Assembly (NCBI GenBank): GCA_903832625.1
Contig: CAILCI010000090.1
Location: forward strand, 1-42,063
DNA from: an uncultured Burkholderiales bacterium
GTDB lineage: Bacteria > Pseudomonadota > Gammaproteobacteria > Burkholderiales > Burkholderiaceae_C
DNA: 42,063 nt
Direction of reading: 5' to 3'
A model generated the notes under the pieces. That model was not told where the DNA came from and did not search any database. It worked only from the letters and a program-made list of their open reading frames with translations. Each line of letters starts with the position of its first letter. Position 1 is the first letter of the stretch. Below, in pieces: positions 15,871 to 24,653 of the stretch. A program made the position numbers and the translations under genes.

Positions 15871-16619
15871 GTGAGTTTGCGCTAGAGACCACGGGCTTGG
15901 TCAAACGCTTTGGCGGCATTGTGGCGACCGACCATGTGAACCTGCGCATCAAACAAGGCGCGCGGCACGCCCTCATTGGCCCCAACGGCGCAGGTAAAAC
16001 AACGCTCATCAACCTGATGACGGGCGTGCTGCCTGTGAGCGAAGGCCGCATTGTGTTGCAAGGCCAAGACATCAGTCACTTGTCACCCGAACAGCGCGTG
16101 GCGCGTGGCATGGTGCGGACGTTTCAGATCAACCAATTGTTTGCCTCCATGACGCCGCTGCAAACTCTGGTGATGGTGATCAGCCAACACCTGGGGCTGG
16201 GCAAACGGTGGTGGCAGCCGCTGGGGCAGCGCGGCGATGTGGTGGATCGCGCCACAGCGTTGTTGACGCAATTTCATTTGATGGAAGTCATGCACCAACG
16301 CACCGAACATTTGGCCTACGGCAAGCGACGCTTGCTAGAAATGGCGATTGCACTGGCCTGCGAACCACGAGTCTTGTTGCTTGATGAGCCCGTGGCAGGC
16401 GTACCAGCAGGTGAGCGCGACGAGTTGCTGGCCATCGTGGCGCAACTTCCCGCCGATGTGTCGGTGGTCTTGATTGAGCACGACATGGACTTGGTGTTTG
16501 GCTTTGCCGATCGCATCACGGTGTTGGTCAACGGCGCGGTGCTCACCGAGGGCACGCCGCAGGAAATTGCGCATGACCAGCGCGTCAAAGACGTTTATTT
16601 GGGGCAGGCGCATGTCTGA
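15867..16619 (+). CDS. ABC transporter ATP-binding protein, LivG type
   Basis: The 250-residue ATPase has Walker A GPNGAGKTT (about residue 37), a LivG-style degenerate signature YGKRRLLEMA instead of LSGGQ, Walker B VLLLDEPVAG and switch LIEHDMD. It couples ATP hydrolysis to the LivH/LivM-type permeases. The ATG overlaps the preceding TGA by 4 nt. Codon use and spacing match the other importer genes. Confidence 0.9.
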   Translation: MSEFALETTGLVKRFGGIVATDHVNLRIKQGARHALIGPNGAGKTTLINLMTGVLPVSEGRIVLQGQDISHLSPEQRVARGMVRTFQINQLFASMTPLQTLVMVISQHLGLGKRWWQPLGQRGDVVDRATALLTQFHLMEVMHQRTEHLAYGKRRLLEMAIALACEPRVLLLDEPVAGVPAGERDELLAIVAQLPADVSVVLIEHDMDLVFGFADRITVLVNGAVLTEGTPQEIAHDQRVKDVYLGQAHV

Positions 16620-17343
16620 GTTGTTGTGTATCGAAAACCTGCAAGCAGGCTACGGCGAAGCCGTGGTGTTGCAAGACGTGTCCTTGCGTTTGCAAGAAGG
16701 CCAAACCTTGGCACTCTTGGGGCGCAACGGCACAGGCAAAACCACGCTGATGGACAGCATCATTGGTGCGACCACTTGGCACGGCGGCCGCATTGCGTTT
16801 GCGGGACAAGACATTCAGCACACAAGCCCTCACCTCAGAGCGGCAATGGGCGTGGGCTGGGTGCCGCAAGAGCGCAACATTTTCAAGTCACTCACTGTGC
16901 ACGAAAACTTAACCGCAGTGGCTCGCCCCGCACGCCCAGACAAAAGGGCTTGGACACCTGAGCGCGTGTACGAGCTGTTCCCTCGCTTGGCCGAACGTAA
17001 AACCAACTTGGGCACACAGCTCTCTGGTGGCGAGCAACAAATGCTGGCGCTGGGTCGAGCCTTGGTGCTCAATCCTAAATTGCTGCTTTTGGATGAACCA
17101 CTTGAAGGCCTCGCGCCCATCTTGGTTGAGGAATTGCTCAAAGCGATTGCACGCATAACCCGCGATGAGGGCTTGAGCGCCATCATCGTGGAGCAACACC
17201 CGCAAGCTATTTTGAAAATCAGCCACCACGCGGTGGTGCTCGATCACGGCACGGTGGTGCACCGTGGCGACGCGCAAGAGTTGCTGGGCAAGCCGGAATT
17301 GTTGGATGAATTGTTGGGTGTGGCTCGCGCTGCGATCCACTAA
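16612..17343 (+). CDS. ABC transporter ATP-binding protein, LivF type
   Basis: The 243-residue ATPase has Walker A GRNGTGKTT (about residue 36), canonical signature LSGGEQQMLALG, Walker B LLLLDEPLEG and switch VEQHPQ. The start at 16612 overlaps livG by 8 nt; the open frame extends far upstream inside livG but without family similarity. It is the partner of the LivG-type subunit and the last importer gene before vanA, which follows after 18 nt. Confidence 0.9.
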   Translation: MSELLCIENLQAGYGEAVVLQDVSLRLQEGQTLALLGRNGTGKTTLMDSIIGATTWHGGRIAFAGQDIQHTSPHLRAAMGVGWVPQERNIFKSLTVHENLTAVARPARPDKRAWTPERVYELFPRLAERKTNLGTQLSGGEQQMLALGRALVLNPKLLLLDEPLEGLAPILVEELLKAIARITRDEGLSAIIVEQHPQAILKISHHAVVLDHGTVVHRGDAQELLGKPELLDELLGVARAAIH

Positions 17344-17361
17344 ACGTGTGAGGAAATGACG

Positions 17362-18399
17362 ATGTTTTTAAAAAATACGTGGTACGTCGCAGCTAAAAGC
17401 GAGGACATTGCCGACAAGCCCTTGGGTCGACGCATTTGCGACGAGCCCATGGTGTTTTACCGCGATGGCAGCGGCAAAGTTGCCGCGCTGGAAGACTTTT
17501 GCCCGCACCGTGGCGCGCCGCTGTCTTTGGGTTTTGTCAAAGACGGCAAACTGGTGTGCGGCTACCACGGCCTAGAAATGGGCTGCGATGGCAAAACCGT
17601 GGCCATGCCGGGTCAACGTGTGCGTGGCTTTCCAGCCATTCGTTCATATCCTGTAGCCGAGCGTTATGGCTTTGTCTGGGTCTGGCCGGGCGACGCAGAA
17701 AAAGCGCATGAAGACAGCATTCCGCAACTCGAATTTTTTGATAATCCAGCGTGGAGCTATGGCGGTGGCCTCTACCATGTCAAGGCCAATTACCAATTGA
17801 TGATCGACAACCTGATGGACTTGACGCACGAGACCTATGTGCACGCCAACAGCATTGGTCAGCCAGAGATTGACGAAGTGCCCTGTAAAACCACTGCAGA
17901 GGGTGACCGCGTGGTCACCTCGCGCTTCATGCACAACATCAAAGCGCCTCCGTTTTGGAAAATGGCCATGCGCGCCAACGGCTTGCCCGATGACGCCGAT
18001 GTGGACCGCTGGCAAATTTGCCGCTTCTCGCCGCCCAGCCACGTCATGATTGATGTCGGCGTTGCCTTGGCAGGACGCGGCGGTTTTGATGCACCCGACC
18101 AGGACAAGGTGTACAGCGTGGTGGTGGACTTCATCACCCCCGAAACCGAAACCAGCATGTGGTATTTTTGGGGCATGGCACGCAAGTTCAAACCGCAAGA
18201 CGCGGCCTTGACCGACAGCATTCGAGAGGGCCAAGGCAAGATTTTTTCGGAAGACTTAGACATGCTGGAGCGTCAACAAAAAAACTTGTCGGCGCATCCC
18301 ACACGTGAATTGCTCAAGCTCAACATCGACGCAGGTGGCGTGCAATCGCGCCGCGTGATTGAGCGCTTGTTGGCGCAAGAAGCTGGAGTCGGCGCGTGA
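17362..18399 (+). CDS. vanA: Vanillate O-demethylase oxygenase subunit (Rieske)
   Basis: The 345-residue Rieske non-haem iron oxygenase demethylates vanillate to protocatechuate plus formaldehyde using electrons from VanB. The N-terminal Rieske centre is CPHRG (Cys47, His49) and CGYHG (Cys66, His69). The mononuclear iron site lies in NLMDLTHETYVH near residues 150-162. The sequence follows VanA closely from MFLKNTWYVAA through the C-terminal GGVQSRRVIERLL. I prefer ATG at 17362: AGGA lies 7 nt upstream, whereas an ATG six bases earlier leaves only 1 nt. A close relative acting on another methoxybenzoate cannot be excluded. No formaldehyde-detoxification genes occur in the window. Confidence 0.9.
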   Translation: MFLKNTWYVAAKSEDIADKPLGRRICDEPMVFYRDGSGKVAALEDFCPHRGAPLSLGFVKDGKLVCGYHGLEMGCDGKTVAMPGQRVRGFPAIRSYPVAERYGFVWVWPGDAEKAHEDSIPQLEFFDNPAWSYGGGLYHVKANYQLMIDNLMDLTHETYVHANSIGQPEIDEVPCKTTAEGDRVVTSRFMHNIKAPPFWKMAMRANGLPDDADVDRWQICRFSPPSHVMIDVGVALAGRGGFDAPDQDKVYSVVVDFITPETETSMWYFWGMARKFKPQDAALTDSIREGQGKIFSEDLDMLERQQKNLSAHPTRELLKLNIDAGGVQSRRVIERLLAQEAGVGA

Positions 18400-19349
18400 G
18401 TACCTTGTCTGTGCGTTTGGCCAAGAAAACCCAAGAGACCGTAAACATTGCCAGCTTTGAATTTGTGTCCCTAGACGGCGCAGACTTGCCAGCGTTTGAG
18501 GCGGGGGCGCATGTCGATTTTCATTTGGCCGGTGGCTTGGTGCGCTCGTATTCCATCTACACCGATGCCAAGGACAAGCAGCGCTATGGCTTTGGTGTGT
18601 TGTTGGAGAGCCAATCCAGAGGCGGCTCGCAAGCCATGCACGCTTTGCAAGTGGGCGATGTGGTGAGCATCAGCGCGCCGAAAAACTTGTTTCCATTGGT
18701 CCAAGCCACAGAGCATCTGCTGCTGGCAGGCGGCATTGGCATCACGCCTATTTTGAGCATGGCGCAGCAACTCACGCACCAAGGGCAAGTGTTTGCGCTG
18801 CACTATGCGGCACGCTCGAAAAGCACGGCGGCTTTTTTAGACCTGCTTGCAAACAGTGGTTTTGCGGCGCAAGTGCATCACCATTTTGACGATGGCGCAC
18901 CTGAGCAGCAACTCAACTTGGGTACCGTGCTGGCGCAGCCGCAAGCGGGCAAGCATCTTTATGTGTGTGGCCCACAAGGTTTGATTGATGCCACGTTGCG
19001 CCAAGCAGAACAGCTCGGCTGGGCAAAAGAAAATGTGCACTACGAATTGTTTGGTGCGCAAGTGGTGCAGCTTGAGGGTGACCAAAGCTTCAGCGTGGTG
19101 CTGCAAAGTACCGGACAAACCTTGGAAGTGCCCGCCGATAAAACCGTGATTCAAGTGCTACACGCCGCAGGCATTGATGTGCCGATTGCTTGTGAGCAAG
19201 GTGTGTGCGGCACTTGCTTGACCCGTGTGCTCAGCGGTGTGCCCGATCACCGAGATATGTATTTAACGCCCGAGGAACAAGCAGCGAATGACCAATTTAC
19301 GCCGTGTTGCTCGCGCAGCAAGTCGGCGGTGCTGACGCTCGGAATTTGA
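18396..19349 (+). CDS. vanB: Vanillate O-demethylase reductase subunit
   Basis: The 317-residue phthalate-dioxygenase-reductase-type flavoprotein passes electrons from NADH to VanA. The flavin-binding motif RSYSIY lies near residue 49. The nucleotide-binding region has GGIGITPILSM near residue 110. The C-terminal plant-type [2Fe-2S] domain has Cys266, Cys271, Cys274 and Cys304. It starts with GTG overlapping the vanA stop by 4 nt and ends the operon. Its 3' end has a broken partial copy at 27759-27911. Confidence 0.9.
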   Translation: MSTLSVRLAKKTQETVNIASFEFVSLDGADLPAFEAGAHVDFHLAGGLVRSYSIYTDAKDKQRYGFGVLLESQSRGGSQAMHALQVGDVVSISAPKNLFPLVQATEHLLLAGGIGITPILSMAQQLTHQGQVFALHYAARSKSTAAFLDLLANSGFAAQVHHHFDDGAPEQQLNLGTVLAQPQAGKHLYVCGPQGLIDATLRQAEQLGWAKENVHYELFGAQVVQLEGDQSFSVVLQSTGQTLEVPADKTVIQVLHAAGIDVPIACEQGVCGTCLTRVLSGVPDHRDMYLTPEEQAANDQFTPCCSRSKSAVLTLGI

Positions 19350-19375
19350 ACTATTGAATGGGTCTCACATTAAAA

Positions 19376-19411
19376 TTGATAGAAATCTAACGAATTTATT
19401 ATTTTTATCAA
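19376..19411. promoter_or_regulatory. AT-rich inverted repeat upstream of the giant repeat gene
   Basis: TTGATA (19376-19381) and TATCAA (19406-19411) flank an AT-rich stretch containing TATTAT (19397-19402). The pair TTGATA and TATTAT is spaced 15 bp, shorter than optimal for a sigma-70 promoter. This is the only gap between vanB and the repeat gene. The region should hold the promoter of the repeat gene, but the exact elements are uncertain. Confidence 0.3.
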
Positions 19412-19469
19412 ATAATCTCTAAAGCCGCAGGGGTTGCTGTCGATATGGAAACACCAACGAGGTGTCACC

Positions 19470-22400
19470 ATGAAGATTGCAAACTTAGCGCTTAATTTAT
19501 ACAGCAGTAGCCTGCTAAAAAACCTAACTACGTCCGAGGTGGCGTCGTTAAGCACTGCTGAAGTATCGAGTTTGTCGTCGACACAACTTCAAGCTTTTAA
19601 GACCAATCAAATTCAGGCGATTGGCTCAGACCAGATTACCAGTATTTCAGGCGCTAACTTGGCCAAGCTGACGGTTGACCAAGCATTTGCCTTGATTACT
19701 TCGCAAATTGCGGCCATTGGGAGCAACCAAATCACCTCCATGACCACCAGCCAATTGAGCTCGTGGTCGACTGCACAAATACAAGCGCTCTCCACAGTGG
19801 ACGTGTCTGTGTTGACAACCTCACAGATCAAGGGCGTGAGCTCATTGCAAATGAGTGCGTTGAGTTCGGATCAAGCGGCAGCTTTGTCAACCGCTGATTT
19901 GGCGGTGATGACGGGTGTTCAGTTGGCAGCCTTGGCTTCTGCGGATTTTGCGGCAATGGGCTCGGATCAAATCCATGCCATTTCAAGCACTGCCATTAGC
20001 AAGTTAACGACATGGCAAGTTTCAGCCTTGACGACTGCTGATTTGAACGCGATGAGCAGCGCGCAATTGTCTGCCATGGGGACAGCGCAACTGGGTGCGT
20101 TGACCACCGATCAAGTCATTGGTATGGGCTCAGACGCTTTGCGTGCTTTGACCACCAAGCAGGTCTCGTCATTGAGCACCACCGATGTTTCGTTGCTCAG
20201 CACAGACCAACTCAATGGCTTGACCAGCGTTGAATTGGGTGCGTTGACTTCGGCGCAGCTCAATGCGATCACATCTGCGCAAGCGGCTGGTTTGACTTCT
20301 GCAAGCTTGCAAGCCTTGAGCTCCAAACAAGTCAGCTCGTTGACAACCACGGACATCACGCAGCTGACAACCGGTGCTTTGGCGGGCTTAGGTTCGGCAC
20401 AAATCAAGGGGCTCACCACCGCGCAAGTGGCGGTGTTGACCACGGATCAACTCAATGCCTTGAGCACTTCACAAGTCAGCGCGATGACGTCGCTTCAGGT
20501 GATGGCTTTGACGTCGACGCAAGCCGCCGGGTTGACCTCTGACATGATCAAAGGGATGAGTTCGACGCAGATTGCGTCGTTGTCAACCACCGACGTTGCA
20601 CAGTTGAGCACAACGGTGATCAACTCGTTGACAACAGCGCAAATCAAAGGCTTGTCCACAGGCCAAGTCAATGCGTTGACTTCTGATCAGGCCGTGGCTT
20701 TGAATACCGTGGATGTGGCGGCGTTAAGTGCGACACAAATCAGTGCAATCAGCACCAGCGATGTGGTGGCCATGAGCACGGATCAAATCCGCGCGATCAC
20801 GACCACTGACATTGCGAAATTGACGACCACGCAAGTGGTCTCGCTCACCAGCGATCAACTCAATGCGATGCTCAGCGCGCAAGTGGGTGCCTTAATTTCG
20901 TCGCAAGTCAGTGCGTTGACTTCCAGTCAAGCCGCAGGCTTGTCTTCATCCACGTTGCAAGCGCTAAGCACCAAGCAAGTGGTTGCCTTGAGCACCTTGG
21001 ATGTGTCGCAATTGAGCAGTGACCAACTCAATGCGTTGACAAGTGATCAAGTGGCTGTTTTGACCACCGCGCAATTGGGAGCCTTGACCACGGATCAGGT
21101 GATGGGTTTGAGCTCGGACACTTTGCGGGCGTTGACAACCAAACAAATTACTACCTTGAGCACCTTGGATGTGTCAGTGCTGACCTCTGACAAACTCAAC
21201 GCATTGACCAGCACTGAGGTGGGTGCGTTGACATCTTCTCAATTGCAGGCCTTGACGTCGACACAAGCGGGCGGCTTGAGCTCTGCGAGTTTGCAAGCCT
21301 TGACTTCTAAACAAGTGGCCTCATTGACCACCACCGACATCACGCAACTGACTACTACCGCGTTAGCGGGTTGGGGCAGCGCGCAAATCAAAGGTTTGAC
21401 CACTGCGCAAGTGGTCGTGCTGACGTCAGATCAACTGAATGCCTTGAGCACAACGCAAGTCGGCGCTATGACAACAGCGCAATTGGTGGCGTTGACATCG
21501 GTTCAAGCCACGGGCTTGGCTTCGGACATGGTGAAAGGTTTGAGTTCATCTCAAATCGCCGCATTGACGACCACCGATGTGGCTCAGTTGAGCACCACCG
21601 TGATCAATTCACTGAGCACTGCGCAGGTCAAAGGATTGACCACAGGTCAGATCAACGCACTGACCACAGACCAAGCCGTGGCGTTGAGCACGACGGACAT
21701 TGCCGCCTTGAGCACCTTGCAAATTGGTGCCATCAACACCAATGATTTGGTGGCAATGAGCTCAGATCAAATTCGATCCATCACGACCAGTGACGTGGCC
21801 AAACTCTTGACAACGCAAGTCACAGCCTTGACCACCGATGAGCTCAATGCGTTGACCACTGCCCAAGTAGGTGCTTTGGGTTCGGCGCAATTGAATGCCT
21901 TGACGACTGCTCAAGCGGTTGGATTGACTTCAAGTACCTTGCAGGCTTTGAGTACCAAACAGATCACAGCGATCAACACCACAGACATGAGCCAATTGAG
22001 CAGCGATCAGCTCAATACGTTGGGCACAACCTTGGTGGGCGCGTTGACCTCGGCCCAATTGAATGCCTTGACCACGACGCAAGCAGCCAACTTGTCAACC
22101 AGCATGGTGCAGGGTTTGAGTTCGGCGCAAATTTCTGCGTTCAGTACGGTGGATGTCGCGCAATTGACCACCTCCGTGATCAATGCGTTGACCACAGCCC
22201 AAGTCAAAGGATTCACCAGTGCGCAAGTCAATGCGTTGACCACCGATCAGGCAATTGCTTTGACAACGGCAGATTTGGCAGTATTGAACACGGCACAAAT
22301 TGCTGCGATCAGCACGACCGACTTGGTGGTGTTGGGTACAGGTCAAATTCAGTCGATCTCGACAACCGACATAGCCAAGTTGACAACGACACAAGTTGCA

Positions 22401-24599
22401 GCGTTGACGACCGACGAACTCAACGCCTTGACCACTGCGCAAATGAGTGCGCTGACCTCAACGCAATTGGGTGCCTTGACCACTTCGCAAGCGGCAGGCT
22501 TGAGTACCACCAATTTGCAAGCGCTCAGCAGCAAGCAAATCACCTCCTTGAGCACGATCGATATGACGCAGCTCAGCAGCGACCAACTCAACAGCTTGAC
22601 GGGCGCACAAGTGGCTGCCTTAACCACTGCGCAATTGAATGCGTTGACCTCTGGACAGGCTGCAGGTTTGGCGTCAAGCATGGTGCACGGCTTGAGTTCA
22701 GCACAAATTGCTTCGCTGTCAACGACCGATGTCACGCAGTTGTCCACAACCGTGGTCAATGCCTTGACAACAGCGCAAGTCAAAGGATTGACAACCGCGC
22801 AGGTCAATGCGTTGACGAGCGACCAAGCCACCTCGTTGAGCACGGCAGACATTGCGGCGTTGAGCACCACGCAAGCCCTTGCCCTCAGCACAGCCGATTT
22901 GGTTGCTTTGGGATCGGATCAAATTCGCGCTATCTCGACCAACGACGTCTCCAAACTGAGCACCACACAAGTGGTGTCGTTGACCACCGATCAGCTCAAT
23001 GTGATGAATTCGGCGCAAGTCTTGGCCTTGACGACCGATCAGTTGCAAGCACTGACGTCGACCCAAGCAGCGGGCTTGAGCACCAGCATGCTCAACAGTT
23101 TGACTTCAGCTCAGATGGCAGCGCTCACCACCTTGGATGTGACGCAACTGAGCACCGCAGCAATTGCAGGTTTGGGTTCGTCACAAATCAAAGGACTGAC
23201 GACCGCTCAGATCAATACCCTGACTTCCGATCAAATCGGTGCAATTTCCACTGCCGACGTGGCCGTGTTGAACACCGCACAGGTCGATGCCATCAGCACA
23301 GGCAACTTGGCGTTGATGGGCACAGCGCAAATCAAAGCTTTGGGCACGGCAGAAGTGGCCAAGTTGACCACCGATCAGTTGGTTGCTTTGACCACCGATC
23401 AGCTCAACGCCATGAGCTCATCGCAAGTGTCCGCTTTGACAGTAGCCGAATTGAAAGCACTGACCACAGACCAAGCATCTGGATTGAGTTCGTCCATGTT
23501 GCAAGGCTTGCAGTCCTCGCAAGTGTCTTCGTTGACCACAGACGACTTGGTGCTGCTCACAAGCAACGCCATTGGCGGCTTGGCGACCGCGCAAATTAGT
23601 GGTTTGAGCACAGCACAAATCAATGTGCTGACATCCGATCAAGCGGCTTCTCTGTCAACTTCCAGCATCAATGCGTTTAGTACGACACAGGTTGTGGCCA
23701 TTAACACAACCGATTTGGTGGCTTTGAACAGCGACCAAATCCGCGCGCTCAGTACAGCAAATGTTGCGAAATTAACGACCACGCAAGTGGCATCGTTGAC
23801 AAGCGATTTGCTGAACGCATTGACCACCGACCAAGTGCGGGCCATGACATCGGCTCAGTTGGTTGCTTTGACTTCGACACAAGCCGCCAGCTTGAGCACA
23901 TCGATGGTGGATGCCTTGAGTTCGACGCAGCTGGCAGCGCTTGAAACTGTTGACTTTGCACAATTGAGCACTGGCGACATTGCGAGCCTGTCGAGTACAC
24001 AAATCAAGGGCATCTCCAGCGCCCAATTGGCTGCCTTGACCTCAGACCAAGTGGTATCGATCAGCACAGACAATGTGGCTGCACTCAGCGCGACACAGAT
24101 TGTGGCCATCACCGCCGCCAACGTGGGCGTGATGAGTACCGGTCAAGTCAGTGCCATCACAAGTGCAGACGTGGCCAAATTGACCACCGCGCAAATTGCG
24201 CAGTTGGGCAGCGATCAGATCAATGTGCTGAACACAGACCAAATTGGTGCGATCACGTCGGCTCAGTTGAATGCATTGACTTCAACGCAAGTCGGCGCCT
24301 TGAGCAGCGATTTTGTGCAAGCCCTGAGCTCGGCACAAATTGCCGGTTTGGGTGCAGACATTACGGCCTTGTCGACAAGCAACATCGCAGATTTGTCCAC
24401 AACGCAAATCAAAGGCTTGACCACTGCCGAAATCAACGCGCTTGGCACCGATCAAATTCAAGCATTGACCACCGATGCGGTTCAAGTCTTGAGTACACAG
24501 CAAGTGGCAACGCTGAGCAGTGACCAACTCAATGCGTTGACCTCCGATCAGTTTGCTGTGTTTACAACAGACATGATCAACGCCATCACGAGCTATTGA
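19470..24599 (+). CDS. Giant Ser/Thr-rich octapeptide-repeat protein (1709 aa)
   Basis: I recognise no named family. After 17 leading residues (MKIANLALNL...), the rest is a tandem array of 8-residue units with pattern [AGSKQ]-[LIM]-[ST]-[ST]-x-[QD]-[VILA]-x, such as ALTTAQVN. Reading it through gives 210 full octads, one 7-residue unit (residues 1626-1632) and a final partial unit ending TSY. There are no Cys or Pro residues, only two Tyr and three Trp, and sparse, regularly placed Lys/Arg. Units beginning Lys-Leu recur every 17, 24 or 41 octads. GAGGTG lies 5 nt before the chosen ATG; the frame opens at 19434 without support. No signal peptide, RTX nonapeptides or anchor motif is seen. Ser/Thr density and adjacent GT41/GT9 genes suggest a glycosylated, perhaps secreted, surface or filament protein. 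Confidence 0.9.
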   Translation: MKIANLALNLYSSSLLKNLTTSEVASLSTAEVSSLSSTQLQAFKTNQIQAIGSDQITSISGANLAKLTVDQAFALITSQIAAIGSNQITSMTTSQLSSWSTAQIQALSTVDVSVLTTSQIKGVSSLQMSALSSDQAAALSTADLAVMTGVQLAALASADFAAMGSDQIHAISSTAISKLTTWQVSALTTADLNAMSSAQLSAMGTAQLGALTTDQVIGMGSDALRALTTKQVSSLSTTDVSLLSTDQLNGLTSVELGALTSAQLNAITSAQAAGLTSASLQALSSKQVSSLTTTDITQLTTGALAGLGSAQIKGLTTAQVAVLTTDQLNALSTSQVSAMTSLQVMALTSTQAAGLTSDMIKGMSSTQIASLSTTDVAQLSTTVINSLTTAQIKGLSTGQVNALTSDQAVALNTVDVAALSATQISAISTSDVVAMSTDQIRAITTTDIAKLTTTQVVSLTSDQLNAMLSAQVGALISSQVSALTSSQAAGLSSSTLQALSTKQVVALSTLDVSQLSSDQLNALTSDQVAVLTTAQLGALTTDQVMGLSSDTLRALTTKQITTLSTLDVSVLTSDKLNALTSTEVGALTSSQLQALTSTQAGGLSSASLQALTSKQVASLTTTDITQLTTTALAGWGSAQIKGLTTAQVVVLTSDQLNALSTTQVGAMTTAQLVALTSVQATGLASDMVKGLSSSQIAALTTTDVAQLSTTVINSLSTAQVKGLTTGQINALTTDQAVALSTTDIAALSTLQIGAINTNDLVAMSSDQIRSITTSDVAKLLTTQVTALTTDELNALTTAQVGALGSAQLNALTTAQAVGLTSSTLQALSTKQITAINTTDMSQLSSDQLNTLGTTLVGALTSAQLNALTTTQAANLSTSMVQGLSSAQISAFSTVDVAQLTTSVINALTTAQVKGFTSAQVNALTTDQAIALTTADLAVLNTAQIAAISTTDLVVLGTGQIQSISTTDIAKLTTTQVAALTTDELNALTTAQMSALTSTQLGALTTSQAAGLSTTNLQALSSKQITSLSTIDMTQLSSDQLNSLTGAQVAALTTAQLNALTSGQAAGLASSMVHGLSSAQIASLSTTDVTQLSTTVVNALTTAQVKGLTTAQVNALTSDQATSLSTADIAALSTTQALALSTADLVALGSDQIRAISTNDVSKLSTTQVVSLTTDQLNVMNSAQVLALTTDQLQALTSTQAAGLSTSMLNSLTSAQMAALTTLDVTQLSTAAIAGLGSSQIKGLTTAQINTLTSDQIGAISTADVAVLNTAQVDAISTGNLALMGTAQIKALGTAEVAKLTTDQLVALTTDQLNAMSSSQVSALTVAELKALTTDQASGLSSSMLQGLQSSQVSSLTTDDLVLLTSNAIGGLATAQISGLSTAQINVLTSDQAASLSTSSINAFSTTQVVAINTTDLVALNSDQIRALSTANVAKLTTTQVASLTSDLLNALTTDQVRAMTSAQLVALTSTQAASLSTSMVDALSSTQLAALETVDFAQLSTGDIASLSSTQIKGISSAQLAALTSDQVVSISTDNVAALSATQIVAITAANVGVMSTGQVSAITSADVAKLTTAQIAQLGSDQINVLNTDQIGAITSAQLNALTSTQVGALSSDFVQALSSAQIAGLGADITALSTSNIADLSTTQIKGLTTAEINALGTDQIQALTTDAVQVLSTQQVATLSSDQLNALTSDQFAVFTTDMINAITSY
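20817..24176 (+). repeat. Higher-order tandem repeats within the octapeptide gene
   Basis: Units starting with Lys-Leu mark block boundaries. The blocks are 20817-21800 (41 units, 984 bp), 21801-22376 and 22377-22952 (24 units, 576 bp each), and 22953-23360, 23361-23768 and 23769-24176 (17 units, 408 bp each). Unit order inside equal-length blocks is conserved. An additional 7-unit sub-block accounts for the 24 versus 17 difference. The base period is 24 bp throughout. Confidence 0.85.
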
Positions 24600-24620
24600 T
24601 AAAAACGAAGAAAGCCCGCC

Positions 24621-24653
24621 ATGAAAATTAACAATTTACCCTTTACTTCTTAA
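24621..24653 (+). other. Ten-codon ORF resembling the N-terminus of the repeat protein
   Basis: ATG followed by nine codons and TAA encodes MKINNLPFTS. It begins like the repeat protein (MKIANLALNL) and lies 21 bp after that gene's stop, overlapping the 3' end of the minus-strand GT9 gene. It may be the vestige of a second repeat-protein gene, or coincidence. Confidence 0.3.

Noticed and set aside
19613..24527. Many antisense reading frames of 60-180 residues opposite the giant gene
   Set aside because: They repeat with the same 24-bp period and reflect the codon pattern of the sense gene, not real genes.
19521..24599. Regularly spaced short repeats that could suggest a CRISPR array
   Set aside because: The 24-bp period is contiguous coding sequence with no unique spacers and no cas genes nearby.
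19470..24599. RTX toxin or adhesin with calcium-binding nonapeptides
   Set aside because: No GGxGxDxUx motifs occur; the period is 8 residues, not 9.
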